Source: Annona cherimola (lineage: Eukaryota > Streptophyta > Magnoliopsida > Magnoliales > Annonaceae). Taken from it: DNA of 64,000 nucleotides. This document shows, one piece after another, positions 10,625-21,919 of this stretch (the stretch's first letter is position 1; the number at the start of each line of letters is the position of its first letter). A program made the translations under genes and the position numbers. The DNA is taken from NCBI GenBank assembly GCA_030490835.1, contig CM059975.1:9801579-9865578 (forward strand), in the 5' to 3' direction. The notes under the pieces were generated by a model. It ran no database searches and was not told the origin of the DNA. It was given only the letters and a program-made list of their open reading frames with translations.

Positions 10625-13600
10625 ATGAACACAGGAGAAATGATGAGTCCCATTTCGAACACGGAATACCAGCTCATCCAGGTTTGTCTTCGATATTCGC
10701 TCCAACTCTCCTTTTTCCCACCATACATCTGAGCCGCCCATAAACGATAGATAATTAATTAGGAGGCCTACCTGATGTATGTTTTGAGATTGTCACGTGG
10801 ATATGTATTTGCATGATATGCAATTGGTATTAGTATTAGTTTCGATTTGAGTTAACTAGATGGGGATGTTAGTAGTGTGTTGCATAGAGAGGATTTGCCG
10901 AATTGGAAGGTAGGAGTGCAGGCATGCACGTGATGCTGGTGCTGGCTGGCAAGAGGCACATTAGGCTCAGTGTCGGACCTGACTGTGCTCTCGTTGTCAT
11001 GAGGGGGACGGACGCCAATTCCCGACAACAGGCGGCCTGCGCTCACTGCATGCTTGCATGCATCATATCTACGTACTTGGGGCCCTACCCCCACCCATCC
11101 CTGCTCCTGCGATCTTTTCTGCACTCACCTAATCAATCTCGCATCTCATCCCTCCATCCATATATGTACTTAAATGCAGGAGGCCAAAGCCGATATCAGT
11201 TCTGTATGCCTGCCTGCCAATATATATACATATTGATGCATCCTGTAATGGGCCCCACTTAGTTAGCTCTTTCCCTCTCTCCTGATTGTCACATTGTGCT
11301 GTTGAGATTTCAATTCTGGCGTGGTCCAGTGCAATCACGGGCAGAATGGATCGAGAAGAGGCCACCCATGGTCTGAAAAGGTGCATTAATTGCTATGGAC
11401 GAACTCAAAGCACTGAAAAACATGATGATGATTCAAAAATAAATTTAATTTTTTTTAAAGTTTAACTGCTAACATTGGTTTATTTTAGCATTCGCACAAT
11501 TAAATATTTGGGGAGGTTTAGAATCATGTTTTTTTTTTTTTTTACCCTTTTGGTTTCAAATTATTCAGGCTGAATGGAAACTTCCATGCAATATCATGAG
11601 CATCTCTCGTTCAGATAAATTTTGTTTCATATACACATGGTAATTCATTGTTTCATTCAAATGTCAGAATTTTTCTCTACTAGTCAATAAAATGCCTTAA
11701 CATGCCATAAAACTAAAACATAAACCAAGTTCTCTCTTTATTCATGTACTTGCAAGAAAGTGAACTCTTTGCGATGTTAACTTTTTCATTATATACATGA
11801 TCAATTTATATTCCGTTGTCACTATAAGTCAGTCGCAACAAATTTTGTTGCTAAAATAGTATTTTTTGCAACTGCCTTGGTATGGATGATAATTAATTTT
11901 TAGTAATAATAATAATAATTTATTATGCTAAATATTATTTTTGCCTCAAAAAGTACCAAGTGTCACTAAAAGTCGTCCCAAAATATTAGTTTTCTTGTAG
12001 TGACCTAAGCATCTAACCATAGGAATTTTATAATTAAATGAATAATGTTAATTGATGGTTAATTAAGGAGTGTAATATTTAATAATATTTTCACCAATTT
12101 TTTTTTTTTTTTAAATGGAGGAATTGAATGAATTTTTGTTATTTGCTAACTGATCATGTGTGCTTTTGGGGTCTAATTTCTTTCCAGGAATCCCAACTTG
12201 GCATTGGCAAGCCAGCAGCGGCTGCAAACGCCAACGTGGATCGCACATCCAAAAAGCACGATGATCGGCTGCCAGGCTCACATTCCTTGCACGGACTGGA
12301 AGAGAGAGAGCAGAGAGAGAATAGGAATGCGTCTTCCGTTCCAAAATCCCGAAAGAAATCCGCCACTGATCTTGTGCTGGAGACCTACACCCTCTCCTTG
12401 TCCGGACGAATGTCCAAATTCGGCTCTTTGGAGTCTTTCCTACTCCCCCCATCCGCCCAAACCACTGGTATCTCTCATAACCATCTCGATTGCAGCCTTT
12501 CAACCGATGATGATTATTCCATGTCAGCCCAAAACAATGCCTCCTTCCAAGACTCCAACGAATATTGGTCCAAGGATTCTGGGGGACACCTTGATGAACG
12601 TACCACATTATCCAAAGAGAATGATGTTGATGACAAAATGGGAATTTTGGATCGTCCAACAATAGCCCAAGAGGCTGCACCTGCACCGAGACAGGAACTA
12701 AGGAGAACATATCGCGTGAGTGAAAAGAAGTCAGAGTTTGGGAGGAAGATGCCGCTTTTTCAGTCGGCTGCTGAATTCTACGGGTCGAGCGTGCATAGAT
12801 TGGAAGTTGTTCAGGCGTGTGAAAGCATGGAGATGCTGAACGAGTTTTTGAGGGAGGGGAAGAAGGATTTGCGAGAAGGCGTGCCTGGTCGGTTCTTGCA
12901 TGCTGTGATGGGGCAAGAGGCTTCCGGTAGTACTAATTTCTATTTAATTGACTTGGGGTGGGTGGGTTCACAACTCACAAACCAACACTGAATTTTAAAA
13001 TACTCCCTCCTGATCGATCGTAACATGTGCCAAAATCGGAACAGGGTGATTGCCAAAACGTGAAATCTATTTTGTAGTTGATGTAGTAGATGAAAATATC
13101 TAATAAAATAGCATAACGATAGTCTAAATAGCAGCACATTTTATAAAAATATCCATGGATACTTATAACAATAGTACAAAAATAGAGGACAAGAATAGAA
13201 GGATTCTGTGCCAATCTGGCCACATAATTTTATTGATAGAGTAATTCTTTCTTCAACGTACATTCCCTATATTGATATGGACTTATATGGGTATGTTTGC
13301 CAGTTATATGGGTATAGATGAAACTGCATTTGTGGATATAGTTGGGGGAAAAAAGAACTCTTAGTTGAAGAATATCAAAAAGTGAGGATAAAAGGGAAAT
13401 ATCAATCTAAAGCTAGGAATATCAATTTAACGGGATCATTTGAAAATTCGTCATTTAATTTATGCACTTTAACTTGGCAGATGTGGGGTCTATTGTTGCA
13501 ACCATCATGTATGCATTCTACCTCCATGAAACAGTGGGCGGCGGAGAGCTATGCATTCTGCCCATCCTCAACCTGCGGCGTTCGGATCTTAACAAGCGTG

Positions 13601-16600
13601 CTGAACTTAAATGGCTGTTTGATTCTTGTCAGATTGACACATCACACCTAGTCTTCATTGACGAGGTACTAATTAATTAGTTTCATTGATGAGGACACAA
13701 TTTTTCTAATCCACGGTTGTGATCATCTGTGGTGATGGCAGAGCAGATTGACCTTTCCTACTATGATCTATTTGGCTGTCTCAAACTAGTGCTATTGAAT
13801 GGCCACATGCTTCCAACAAAGCAAGAGGTACCCATGCACAACTCATTCATGCATGAATATGTACATACATACATACATACATATATATATATGGGATTTA
13901 ATTCTGTACATTCCGTCTGCACAGAAACTACCATGCACGGAATGTACAGGATTAAATCCCTATATATATATATGTATATGTATATAAGAGATCCGATCCT
14001 GTGCAGTCGGACTGGACCGTAATTAAGGTACAATCCGCTGTAAAATAGACCTCACACATATTAGATTGTAATGAAACTATATACACTCATTTATCCATAT
14101 ATAAATCATACTTTAGACGGTTTAGATATTGAAAAAACCACTTTAAACTTGATATTTACATTAAACTATTTTATTACGTTGATTTTGCACCATTTTAAGA
14201 TGGGGATTACACACATGTTGGATTTGGATGAAAATTGGTATGCTAATAAAGTGAACAATTCTAAATACAATGGGTGGAGTGGATTTTCTATTTATAATCA
14301 AGTGGGGCCCACAATGCATGGACTGCACCGTGCAGTCGCATGCACTAGAATATTTCCCTGTATATAATATACATACATACATATATATGTGTATATATAT
14401 ATTAGCATGCGCTAATGATGGCAATAATCCTTGGCTAACTTCGGATGAATTGATAATCTTTCTTGTCCAGGCATTTAAGGAGGCTTTAGTAGAAATTTTC
14501 AACTGCCATCAGGTAATCTTGATCACCGAAATGTGGTTGAATGCATGGGCATCAGATCCTTAGTTCTGCCAGTAAATTCATGGTTCTGTCCCCCTTTTTG
14601 TCTTAGGCTAATTCCCTCTACCCTTGGGTAAAAACTGTTACCATGGCTGAGGTATGGCCTTGATTTCATTGTCCATTAATCTCTCCTTTTATATGGGAAT
14701 TTCTCTCTTCAAAATGTAATGTTTTGTTGAAAGTCCTGATGAAGGACTTGTGCCTTCAATTGATTTGAACAGGATTGCTCAAGCTGCACGCTTATTTCAG
14801 AGAAGTTTGTGGAAGCTTGGCCTGAGATGTTGGCTGGGCAAGGATTCAGTCGACTTCTGGTATTGCCGCAAGGCTCTTTTGTCTGGTATTACAAGACTAA
14901 TCAGTGTTAAAGCAATCTAATTCTGATTTTATTAGCCCTTTTTTTCTTTTACAATTGCTTGCAGCTAGCTGGTATTCTCATGGACACAGCAAATCTGAGT
15001 AGTTTGAAATGTTCTTCCAAAGATAAGTATGTGGTCACATTGCTGATCAGGGGTGCTGGTCGATTCGGATGCAATGGACTTTACCAGATGTGTAAGTTCT
15101 TCAAAGAACCTTGCTTGTTTGGATGGACTTTTAAAGCAAGCCCTCAAACTGGGAAAGTGATTGAGTCCATCTTGAGGTGGTGTGCGGGACATGTAAGAAA
15201 CATTTTGTTGAGTTTCATACAAGTGGAAGCATACTTGAATCTATTGTAGATGAATCCACCAAATGCCACCAAGGATGTCAGGAGCAGAAACACAAGTGCG
15301 ATTGCGATAATTTTCTCTTTCTATAATTTTCCTTACAATACGCAGTGTTGGATGGAAACTTTCACATGGCTTTTCACATAAGAGAGAGACCAGGACTCTC
15401 TTTCTATTGGATTTGCCCATCATGACTCTCTATTAAAACAGTACTTCCACTTTATTAGAATTGCGGATGTCTTTATACCACAGCTTCTTTAATTTAAATC
15501 CAAAAGACTCGTTAATTTAGATAACCTTACGGGATTAATTTAACACATTCTACACAATTCATTATCTAGATGCCACTGTGGACCACCCAACCAACACTTG
15601 GAACTATTCTCAATTTCTAGTAAAATGTTCCTGCCAGGCAATGACATGGATTTTAATCCTACCAATTGCAGTGAAATACAAGATGTTTGATGCATCAGAC
15701 CTCAAAGTGAAGGAAATCCTGCGCAAAGATTTCAAAAAGTGGTCTACAGTAGCAGGTTTACACACCTCTCTCTTTAGAATCTGCTAATCAGATAAATCAG
15801 TTTCAAAAACCAGCAGCTATACTCTAGGTAGCAGATTGCAATGGTGATCAGATCATTGTTAGGAGTAACTTTTCATTGCATTTTACAATTCATGAGAACT
15901 GCTTCAAAATGTCAAACCAGGGAAGCCTGATAGCAAATTGACCATCTCATATATTGGCATGAGCTCCATCGGGACGTCTGTCGGACAGCTTATTTCTCAT
16001 GAGTCTTCTGCTGCAGAACAAGTCATTCATTTCCAGAGTAAGCTTCAAACGATTCTTGGAATATTTTTGTATTTTTTCTTACACTGGTCATCAATCATTA
16101 TTTCCTTCACAACCATTTCAGAATCGGAGAAACTACAGCTGCTGATGGTTGTTTCAGGCTACTATGATAACAACAGGAACTTCAAGGTATAGCGAGCAAG
16201 TCCTGATGCAATCTTATGCTGCATGTTGGTAAATTTCTAACTACTTATCATGTGTCTTAGAGGGAAATTCTGGTGTCTACTGATACTGCTGAGCACATGA
16301 GACATCTGCTGTCTTTCTTAAACGCTAACTCCACGCACTTGCCCCTCAAAGTTCTGAATCAACCCGGTGAGTTATTTATGTTGCATTTTAATGGAATATT
16401 AATGCTCTCACACACGGCTAGTTGTGCCTTGCAAGCAGTTTAATTGCCCAGATCAACAGGTGTTTCAAACCATAGAAAAATGGGTAAGCAAAATGCTGCA
16501 GATAATATCAGCACATCCTCTGATGGCGTAGAATTAGAGAGGAATGATACTTTTTTCAATATATCAGACATGAAAATATGAACACCCAAGGAACAGGTTT

Positions 16601-16757
16601 CTTCCCACCATGTGTTTGAAACTTATTTCTGATTCTTGAACTGTCCGCAGGTCTTAGGGAAGAGCTGAGAGCATTCGAGATTGACAACAAGATAACATCC
16701 AGGAAGACAATTGAGAGACTCTTGGAAGAATTTGGTGGAACAGCCAAACGTGCATAA
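10625..16757 (+). CDS. PRUNE-type DHH/DHHA2 phosphohydrolase-like protein, copy 1
   Basis: Thirteen exons join to 613 codons: 10625-10681, 12188-12926, 13481-13665, 13747-13827, 14471-14512, 14607-14651, 14773-14859, 14965-15091, 15672-15755, 15921-16037, 16122-16186, 16261-16366, 16651-16757. All junctions are GT/AG and in phase. Residues 1-255 are a polar, probably disordered plant extension. Residues about 256-430 match the DHH domain of animal PRUNE1/exopolyphosphatase (AFYLHE near 275, LPILNLRRSDL, FIDEIDL at 324-330, MDTANL at 418-423). About 450-612 match DHHA2 (LRKDF, SYIGMSSIG). In the family this fold hydrolyses short polyphosphates or nucleotides, with metal-binding Asp. Here the first motif reads QEASDVGS (DxG, not DxD) and the DHH triad reads NGH (345-347), so catalysis is doubtful. 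The start ATG lies in the first exon after a GA-rich leader. Intron 4 carries a MITE absent from copy 2. Confidence 0.88.
11820..12002. mobile_element. CACTA-like mini-element in PRUNE intron 1
   Basis: Begins CACTATAAGTCAGTCGCAAC and ends GTTTTCTTGTAGTG (reverse complement CACTACAAGAAAAC). 183 bp, no ORF. Copy 2: 41717-41898. Interior words such as TTTTGTTGCTAAAA recur in other members (1646-1783, 29697-29872). The flanking 3-base duplication is not evident. Confidence 0.55.
13893..13960. repeat. 68-bp near-perfect hairpin in PRUNE intron 4
   Basis: Two 24-base arms, GGGATTTAAT..CATTCCGT and its reverse complement, differ at one position and flank a 20-base loop. (TA)n tracts surround it on both sides. 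Probably a tiny MITE or the joined ends of one. Copy 2: 43782-43849. Confidence 0.75.
13987..14358 (+). mobile_element. Copy-1-only 372-bp MITE insertion in PRUNE intron 4
   Basis: Present here and absent from the matching intron of copy 2 (empty site near 43875). The insertion is flanked by TGTATATA on both sides (13979-13986 and 14359-14366), and the total length change is 380, which is 372 plus the 8-base duplication. The interior carries the dispersed-family core (CATTTATCCATATATAAATC, GGTTTAGATATTGAAAA) also found at 8470-8875 and 28147-28620. The ends hold partly inverted GTGCAGTC-type motifs. Non-coding. Confidence 0.8.
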
Positions 16758-17185
16758 GTAGCTGGAGATGACAGCACTGCACGCTGGTTCATTGCCCTCC
16801 ACCTGGACACGCATGGCTGGCCGAATTCAATGCTTTCTTGCTGGAAAAAGATGCTCTTTGAAATTATCGTACATTGTTTAAACAAGTATCCATAATATTG
16901 TAATCCCTTAGCATTTATTATTAAATTTAATAGTTTGTCGTAGAACCTTCAATAATATCGTAATCCATGACTTATGTTGTTGTTCAGATGTACGGTAAAA
17001 CCAATCTGTATGAGAACCCCGAAGGTCGATTTAGAAGTGGAAATACCTGACTTGGCATGGGAAGACAGTGCACTTTCATGAATCATGAAGTTGTATGGCT
17101 GACTATAGACAATAATAAGAAGGGGAAAAAATTAAAAAGAAAAAAAGAAAGCTAAAACTAAAACATCACATCAATTAAAAAATTA

Positions 17186-17460
17186 AGGGGACATTTGGTA
17201 TTGGGTGTGGGATTCAAGGGATGAGAATTCAGGGGGAATACAGATTCCTAAGCTTGTTAATTCATCAATTAATAATTATATTTTTATCATTTTATCGCTA
17301 CACTTCAATCATTTCTCTTTCCTATTACACTCCAACTATCTTATTTATTCCATCTTTACCCATATAATTTCATATCAATTACAAAATTCTCAAAATATTT
17401 TATCTTTCATTTCCCGCTCCATCCTATAATTCCCGCAACTTTCAAATTACTAAACATCTC
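17186..17460 (-). mobile_element. Tourist-like MITE downstream of PRUNE-like gene
   Basis: Flanked by TTA on both sides (17183-17185 and 17461-17463). The left end reads AGGGGACATTTGGTA; the right end reverse-complemented reads GAGATGTTTAGTAA. The interior is the reverse complement of the type seen at 19033-19300. TTA duplications are typical of PIF/Harbinger-derived MITEs. Copy 2: 46692-46965. Confidence 0.65.
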
Positions 17461-17639
17461 TTAAGTTTTTGCAGGACTTTTCCCATCATCAAACTGGGGC
17501 ATGTGGATTGTTTGTCAAAGGATGAGGTTAGAAATTTTCTTGTTAAACAATTTTGATCTTGTAATAGTATAATTTTACAATGAGCGGTAATTGGGTGCAG
17601 CCAGGCACGCGGAGGCAGCCAGCCGTCTAGCCAAAAAAT

Positions 17640-17860
17640 TCATTTTTTTATTTTTTTATAAACATGTAGAACTAAGTATATTTAATCTATTTTATCAAAA
17701 AAGTATATTTAATCTATATACCAATTTTTACCATTTTTTGATGCTTTTAAGTTTTTAAAATTTTTAAACATAGTGGCATTTTTGTAATTTTCTGACTAGT
17801 AAAACTTAATTTATAGATTAAATACACTTAGCTCTACATGTTAATTAAAAATAAAAATAA
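17640..17860. mobile_element. Foldback stretch
   Basis: AACATGTAGAACTAAGTATA on the left pairs with ACACTTAGCTCTACATGTTA on the right, with the shared stem words AATCTATATACC and AAACTTAATTTATAGATT between. Copy 2: about 47145-47330. A second, related foldback stretch follows at about 17995-18275. Confidence 0.6.
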
Positions 17861-18769
17861 TAATAATAAAATATTCTTAAGGGGGTTCCATGGCCGGATG
17901 CATGGGATCACCCCTCTTTCATATTTGTCTAGTAACCTTTTTTTTAATTGGATTTAATATACGAGAGCAACCACGCAACCTGCCCATGTACCTGTTTTTT
18001 TCCATAAAACTGTTATTCTCTGTATTCAATTAACGCATTTAATAAGTTTTAAAATAGTTAGAGAGATTTCTTTTGAATTTCGAACGTCAAGGCTATTTTA
18101 GTCATTGTAAAACATTCAAATTGACTAAAACACCCTCTTCAAAATAAAATGACTAAAACAACCCTAAGTTTGAAATTCAAAAGACATGAAAATGATAAAA
18201 TTTATTATATAAACTAAATATGCCCAAATAATAATTTTATGAAAAACAAAAATAATAAAAAATAAGTAAACGAGTTGGCTACATGGTTACTCCCACACGG
18301 CCAGCCTTATAGAATCATGGCCCTTTTTTATTACTACATACATTTTTCAATCATTATCGATCTTCTTTAATCCATTTTCATCTTGTTATTGTAATCATTT
18401 TAAACATTTGCAATGCAAATACAAATCAAGAGGATTGGTTGGGTGACAGTTGAGAACAGCCACTGATCCTGCACATTATCGCAAAACCTCTATGACAGCA
18501 TGGATCAATAAATCCTCTGTGCTTACAATAAAAATAAATAAATAAATCCACTGTGCTCTGCAAAATCTACATTAAGGTCAAATTGCAAAAACAAAGAGGA
18601 CAAAATTCTTTGATACTCTTTCAAGAGAAGCTCCATTTCAGAAACAATTCCCAGTTTTCACCACTAATGTACACTGATACAGGTGATGCATTAGAACAAG
18701 AAATTTAAAAGGTGGATAAATAAAATTCCACAAAGTCGGTCTAAAAACCTAAAAATAAAGTCAGGACTC

Positions 18770-21074
18770 TTAGAAACACTTCTTGTGAACAACAGCAGGG
18801 CCGCTCTCATCATAGTCTCCCTTGGTTACATGCTGATTTTGAGGGAACACAACCTTCGCCAGTATGGCACCTCCCATCCATGCAGAATTTTTGGGCAGGT
18901 CCTCGGGCATGTATTCTGGAGGCTGCAATAACCGAACCGAATTACCGACCAAGATATCTCCAATTAAGAACGGTATGCGCGACAATTGTTTATGCAAAAA
19001 CCTTCGGTTGAAAAAGGCATGCTTCATACTTAGGGGTTGTTTGGTAATTGATATTTTTGCAGAATTGTGGAATGGTGTAGGGAGTGAGAAATGCAATATT
19101 TTGAAAATAGCATAATTGATATGAGATGATAGGAGTAAAGTTGGAATAAATAAGTTTGATGGAGATGGTAGGAAAAATGATTGGGATGTAAAGGTAAAAG
19201 TGTAATAAATATTATTATTGATGGAGTGAATGATTGCCTTGTGAAACGTGCTCCACCCCATACTATGGTATCCCACAATTGCAAGAAAACAAACTTCCCC
19301 TTAGATGTAAAGAGTCCAGATTGCTCGGTTGCCAGACCATATAAATATGCGCCGAACAGTAAGATCCGCTAAAGAAAACCAGCTCATATGAACTTATGGT
19401 CTCCGATCTTTTTCCTGTGCTTCCTCATGCAAACGCAAGATCAAATTGTCCAAAGCACCTTGATGTTTTGGATGGTGCACATTGCAATGGAGCAGGTAGA
19501 TAGCAGTATTATTTATCACAACATTGAATGAGAAATCAGGTTTCAAAAGACAGCAAAAATCAATGAATTTTATGTCCTAGAGCTGATGATTTGCTACTAA
19601 TTTTGCATTGTGCCAGATCCACTATTTTAACTCATCAATCAGATGCAACATCCTGCAGAAAAAAGGTCTGCACAATTAAGAGTTCTCATTAACTAGATAC
19701 CTTTATAAGAGCAGGACGAATAGATGCCGAGCATAAATTCGCTTCCTTCTGAAACCGTTCTTCAAAACCTATCACAAGGGGGTAACAATGAGTCAGTATG
19801 GTAGCGTGATGCATTTCCAGATGCTGCCACCATAAAATGGTCGACAAGGAATTTATTTTTTCAGTTTGGCAGGAAGCTGCCGAATGGGCTGTAACTCCAT
19901 TCTTTCTATTTTTGAAGGCGCAAATTCATGAAAAATCGTGTACATGAATTCCCCAACTTTCAGTGTCATATGGGTGAAAGTCTCTGAAATAGGAAAAGTT
20001 ATTACACCACCCAACACACACAATCTATTAATCTGCTGACAAAATCCAAAATAGGCAGAGATGGGAAAAGAACACATACCAGTCATAGATGCAGTACCAC
20101 CACAAAGCACTGTGTTTTCTATTAATTGCCTCTGGTTTTCAGTCGATACAGTAGAGATACAATGAACAAGCTGTTCGACAATACCTAGCTCCTCTAAACC
20201 CAGTATGGATGGTTGAAATAAAGCTTCACCCACAATAAACCTTTCCCTTTCAACTGTTATCACCTACAAATAAAATTTCAAATTTAATAGATTTTTCCTC
20301 GAAACATGAATTTACCAAAAACTAAGCTGCAAAAATCTGTTCGCACAATGGTTAGATAACAGTAGACTGGTAAAATACAAGCTCAATGGAGACTAGCATA
20401 TAGGCAATAGAATTTTGTTCTCTATGAAAATAAAATGTTAACAGTAGTATCTAACACATAGGATACCTTCTGTATTCCAAAAATAAACAGAGATTGAAAA
20501 AACCAATACTAATGTTGGGGGAAAAATTTTTTTATCAGATCCTTTGCCAAGAACCTTCCACACCAGGCACCAACATCATATGGCAGTACAAATTGGCAAC
20601 TTCTGGAAGTTTATGCAGCAATCAGTAAAGCAGCAGTTGCAAGACACATCAATCAGCAGTCATTTAAAAACATAAACAGGGAGGGACAAAGTCAGTAATT
20701 TTGACGAATATTGCACTTCAGTAGGGCCCAGAACCAAATCAATGAATGCCTTACAAGATGGAAAAGGAAAGGAATTGCTAAATGTGCTAAATGGAAATAA
20801 TACGAACAATAACCAAAACAGAAGGAAACCTGTCCATCTGGAAGCACATGCTTCTCTACTGGGCATGATTTTAGCTTGTCCTCATAAGCAAATTGATCCT
20901 CCACACAGCATGCATATTGCTCTTTCAAATTCTCAACATCTGAAATGTCCATCTTTACCAGCGGATTGGATTTGCGAAGCTCATTATAGAGCAAATTTGT
21001 CAAGTCAATACCTCCAATCTCAAATCTTTTTGACGCAATGTGCTGAACAGCACCTTCATAAACTGGTGCAATAT
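18770..21074 (-). CDS. ARP7: Actin-related protein 7, 5'-truncated by gap (copy 1)
   Basis: Only exons 4-7 are present: 20830-21074, 20080-20263, 19701-19768, 18770-18922, read right to left, encoding roughly residues 145-360. They are identical in protein sequence to the complete copy 2 gene (48246-52587) as far as can be read. Landmarks include the [11 protein letters not shown] nucleotide-loop motif in exon 5 and the C-terminal [13 protein letters not shown] and VVHKKCF end. Exons 1-3 should lie to the right but the 100-N gap intervenes, and the sequence after the gap is unrelated. This is an assembly truncation rather than a pseudogene: no frameshift or stop is seen in the exons. Intron 6 carries a Tourist-like MITE and lacks 30 bases present in copy 2. 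Confidence 0.93.
19033..19300. mobile_element. Tourist-like MITE in ARP7 intron 6, copy 1
   Basis: 268 bp flanked by TTA target duplications (19030-19032, 19301-19303). Terminal repeats: GGGGTTGTTTGGTAATTG on the left and GGGGAAGTTTG on the reverse-complemented right end. Best preserved member of the family in the window. Copy 2: 48539-48803. Non-coding, although frames run through it. Confidence 0.75.
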
Positions 21075-21819
21075 CTGTAATACAATGACCAGGGGATTTT
21101 CTCAGCCATTATTTCATTTCTTTTTCATGTCCATCTAACAAGACACAGCCACCCTAAGTAGCAGAGTCATCCATTAAAATTATTTATTTAGAACTCTGTC
21201 AAAATACAGAAACTCAAGGCCTGAATGCATGAAATAAAAATTTCAATTAGCTGCCACTTTCAACGCAGGCCACTAATTATATCCACAGTTAATAACTAAA
21301 AAAAATGATGGCCTTCGAATACTGAAATATAGACAAGTCTGCCATTTAGCATGGTTCTCTCTCAGTTGTCCTCCTTACAATAAATTCACAAGTATGCATA
21401 CTTGAGGAAAATTAACCTGGAAACTCTAACAGGAATAAAAGACCATGAAGCAAGACACGTTACTGGAGTTGGAAGCGTCTGCATGTCAGCTTCAGCAAAT
21501 TCCATTAAACAATAATACAGATACCCAAAATAGCCACAGCCACATTGATTTGAAAATGTTCCAGAAACAAGGACACACATCAGAGAAAAAACACGCTGGT
21601 CACTAATCTTTTCTAATGAATATATAAATTGTAACATTTAGCGCGTTCAACCATTCAACCATGTACGTCGCTGGAATCCCATTCTTAATCTTTCACTACA
21701 CAAAATAACCGCTGTTCATCTGCTTCTCTCAGTCCTGTTTATGGTCATTTGTAACAATGGCTATCATGCTTCTCAAAATGCAATCTCCAAAGGAAATATG
21801 AAACCCGGTTTGTTCAGAA
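21075..21819. other. Part of ARP7 intron 3 (copy 1)
   Basis: Matches 50578-51308, which is intron 3 of the complete ARP7 gene. No exon or repeat of note. It stops at the gap. Confidence 0.85.
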
Positions 21820-21919
21820 NNNNNNNNNNNNNNNNNNNNNNNNNNNNNNNNNNNNNNNNNNNNNNNNNNNNNNNNNNNNNNNNNNNNNNNNNNNNNNNNN
21901 NNNNNNNNNNNNNNNNNNN
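21820..21919. other. Assembly gap, exactly 100 N
   Basis: A run of exactly 100 N, the usual placeholder for a gap of unknown size. It falls inside intron 3 of the copy-1 ARP7 gene (by comparison with copy 2), so exons 1-3 of that copy are absent. Sequence on the two sides of the gap is not contiguous in copy 2: the left side continues at 51309, and the right side matches nothing else in the window. Confidence 0.98.

Larger units (their letters stand above)
16758..18769. other. Convergent intergenic region, PRUNE-like to ARP7
   Basis: Holds the 3' ends of both genes plus three repeats: a Tourist-like MITE (17186-17460) and two foldback stretches (17640-17860 and about 17995-18275). No gene recognised. 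A 27-base tandem duplication near 17685-17720 in copy 1 is single in copy 2. Confidence 0.6.
1..21819. repeat. Direct-repeat copy 1 (probable allelic contig end)
   Basis: This block is repeated in the same orientation at 29840-51308. Nearly every line can be paired by eye with an offset that drifts slowly from 29839 to about 29500 through small indels. It holds upstream repeats, a whole PRUNE-like gene and the 3' half of ARP7. The match is already running at base 1, so the true left end lies outside the window. It ends exactly at the N gap. Most paired lines show only zero to a few substitutions, and coding exons are almost unchanged. Confidence 0.97.

Noticed and set aside
10039..10728. 229-codon minus-strand ORF overlapping the PRUNE-like first exon (also 39928-40620)
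   Set aside because: Present in both copies only because the copies are near-identical. The product is low-complexity and of no known family, and it lies antisense to the 5' leader.
12111..12710. 199-codon minus-strand ORF (also 42004-42603)
   Set aside because: Antisense shadow of PRUNE-like exon 2, whose plus-strand frame is spliced and conserved.
13861..13892. ACAT/TA repeats as a CRISPR-like or regulatory array
   Set aside because: Simple microsatellites without spacers, in a plant intron.
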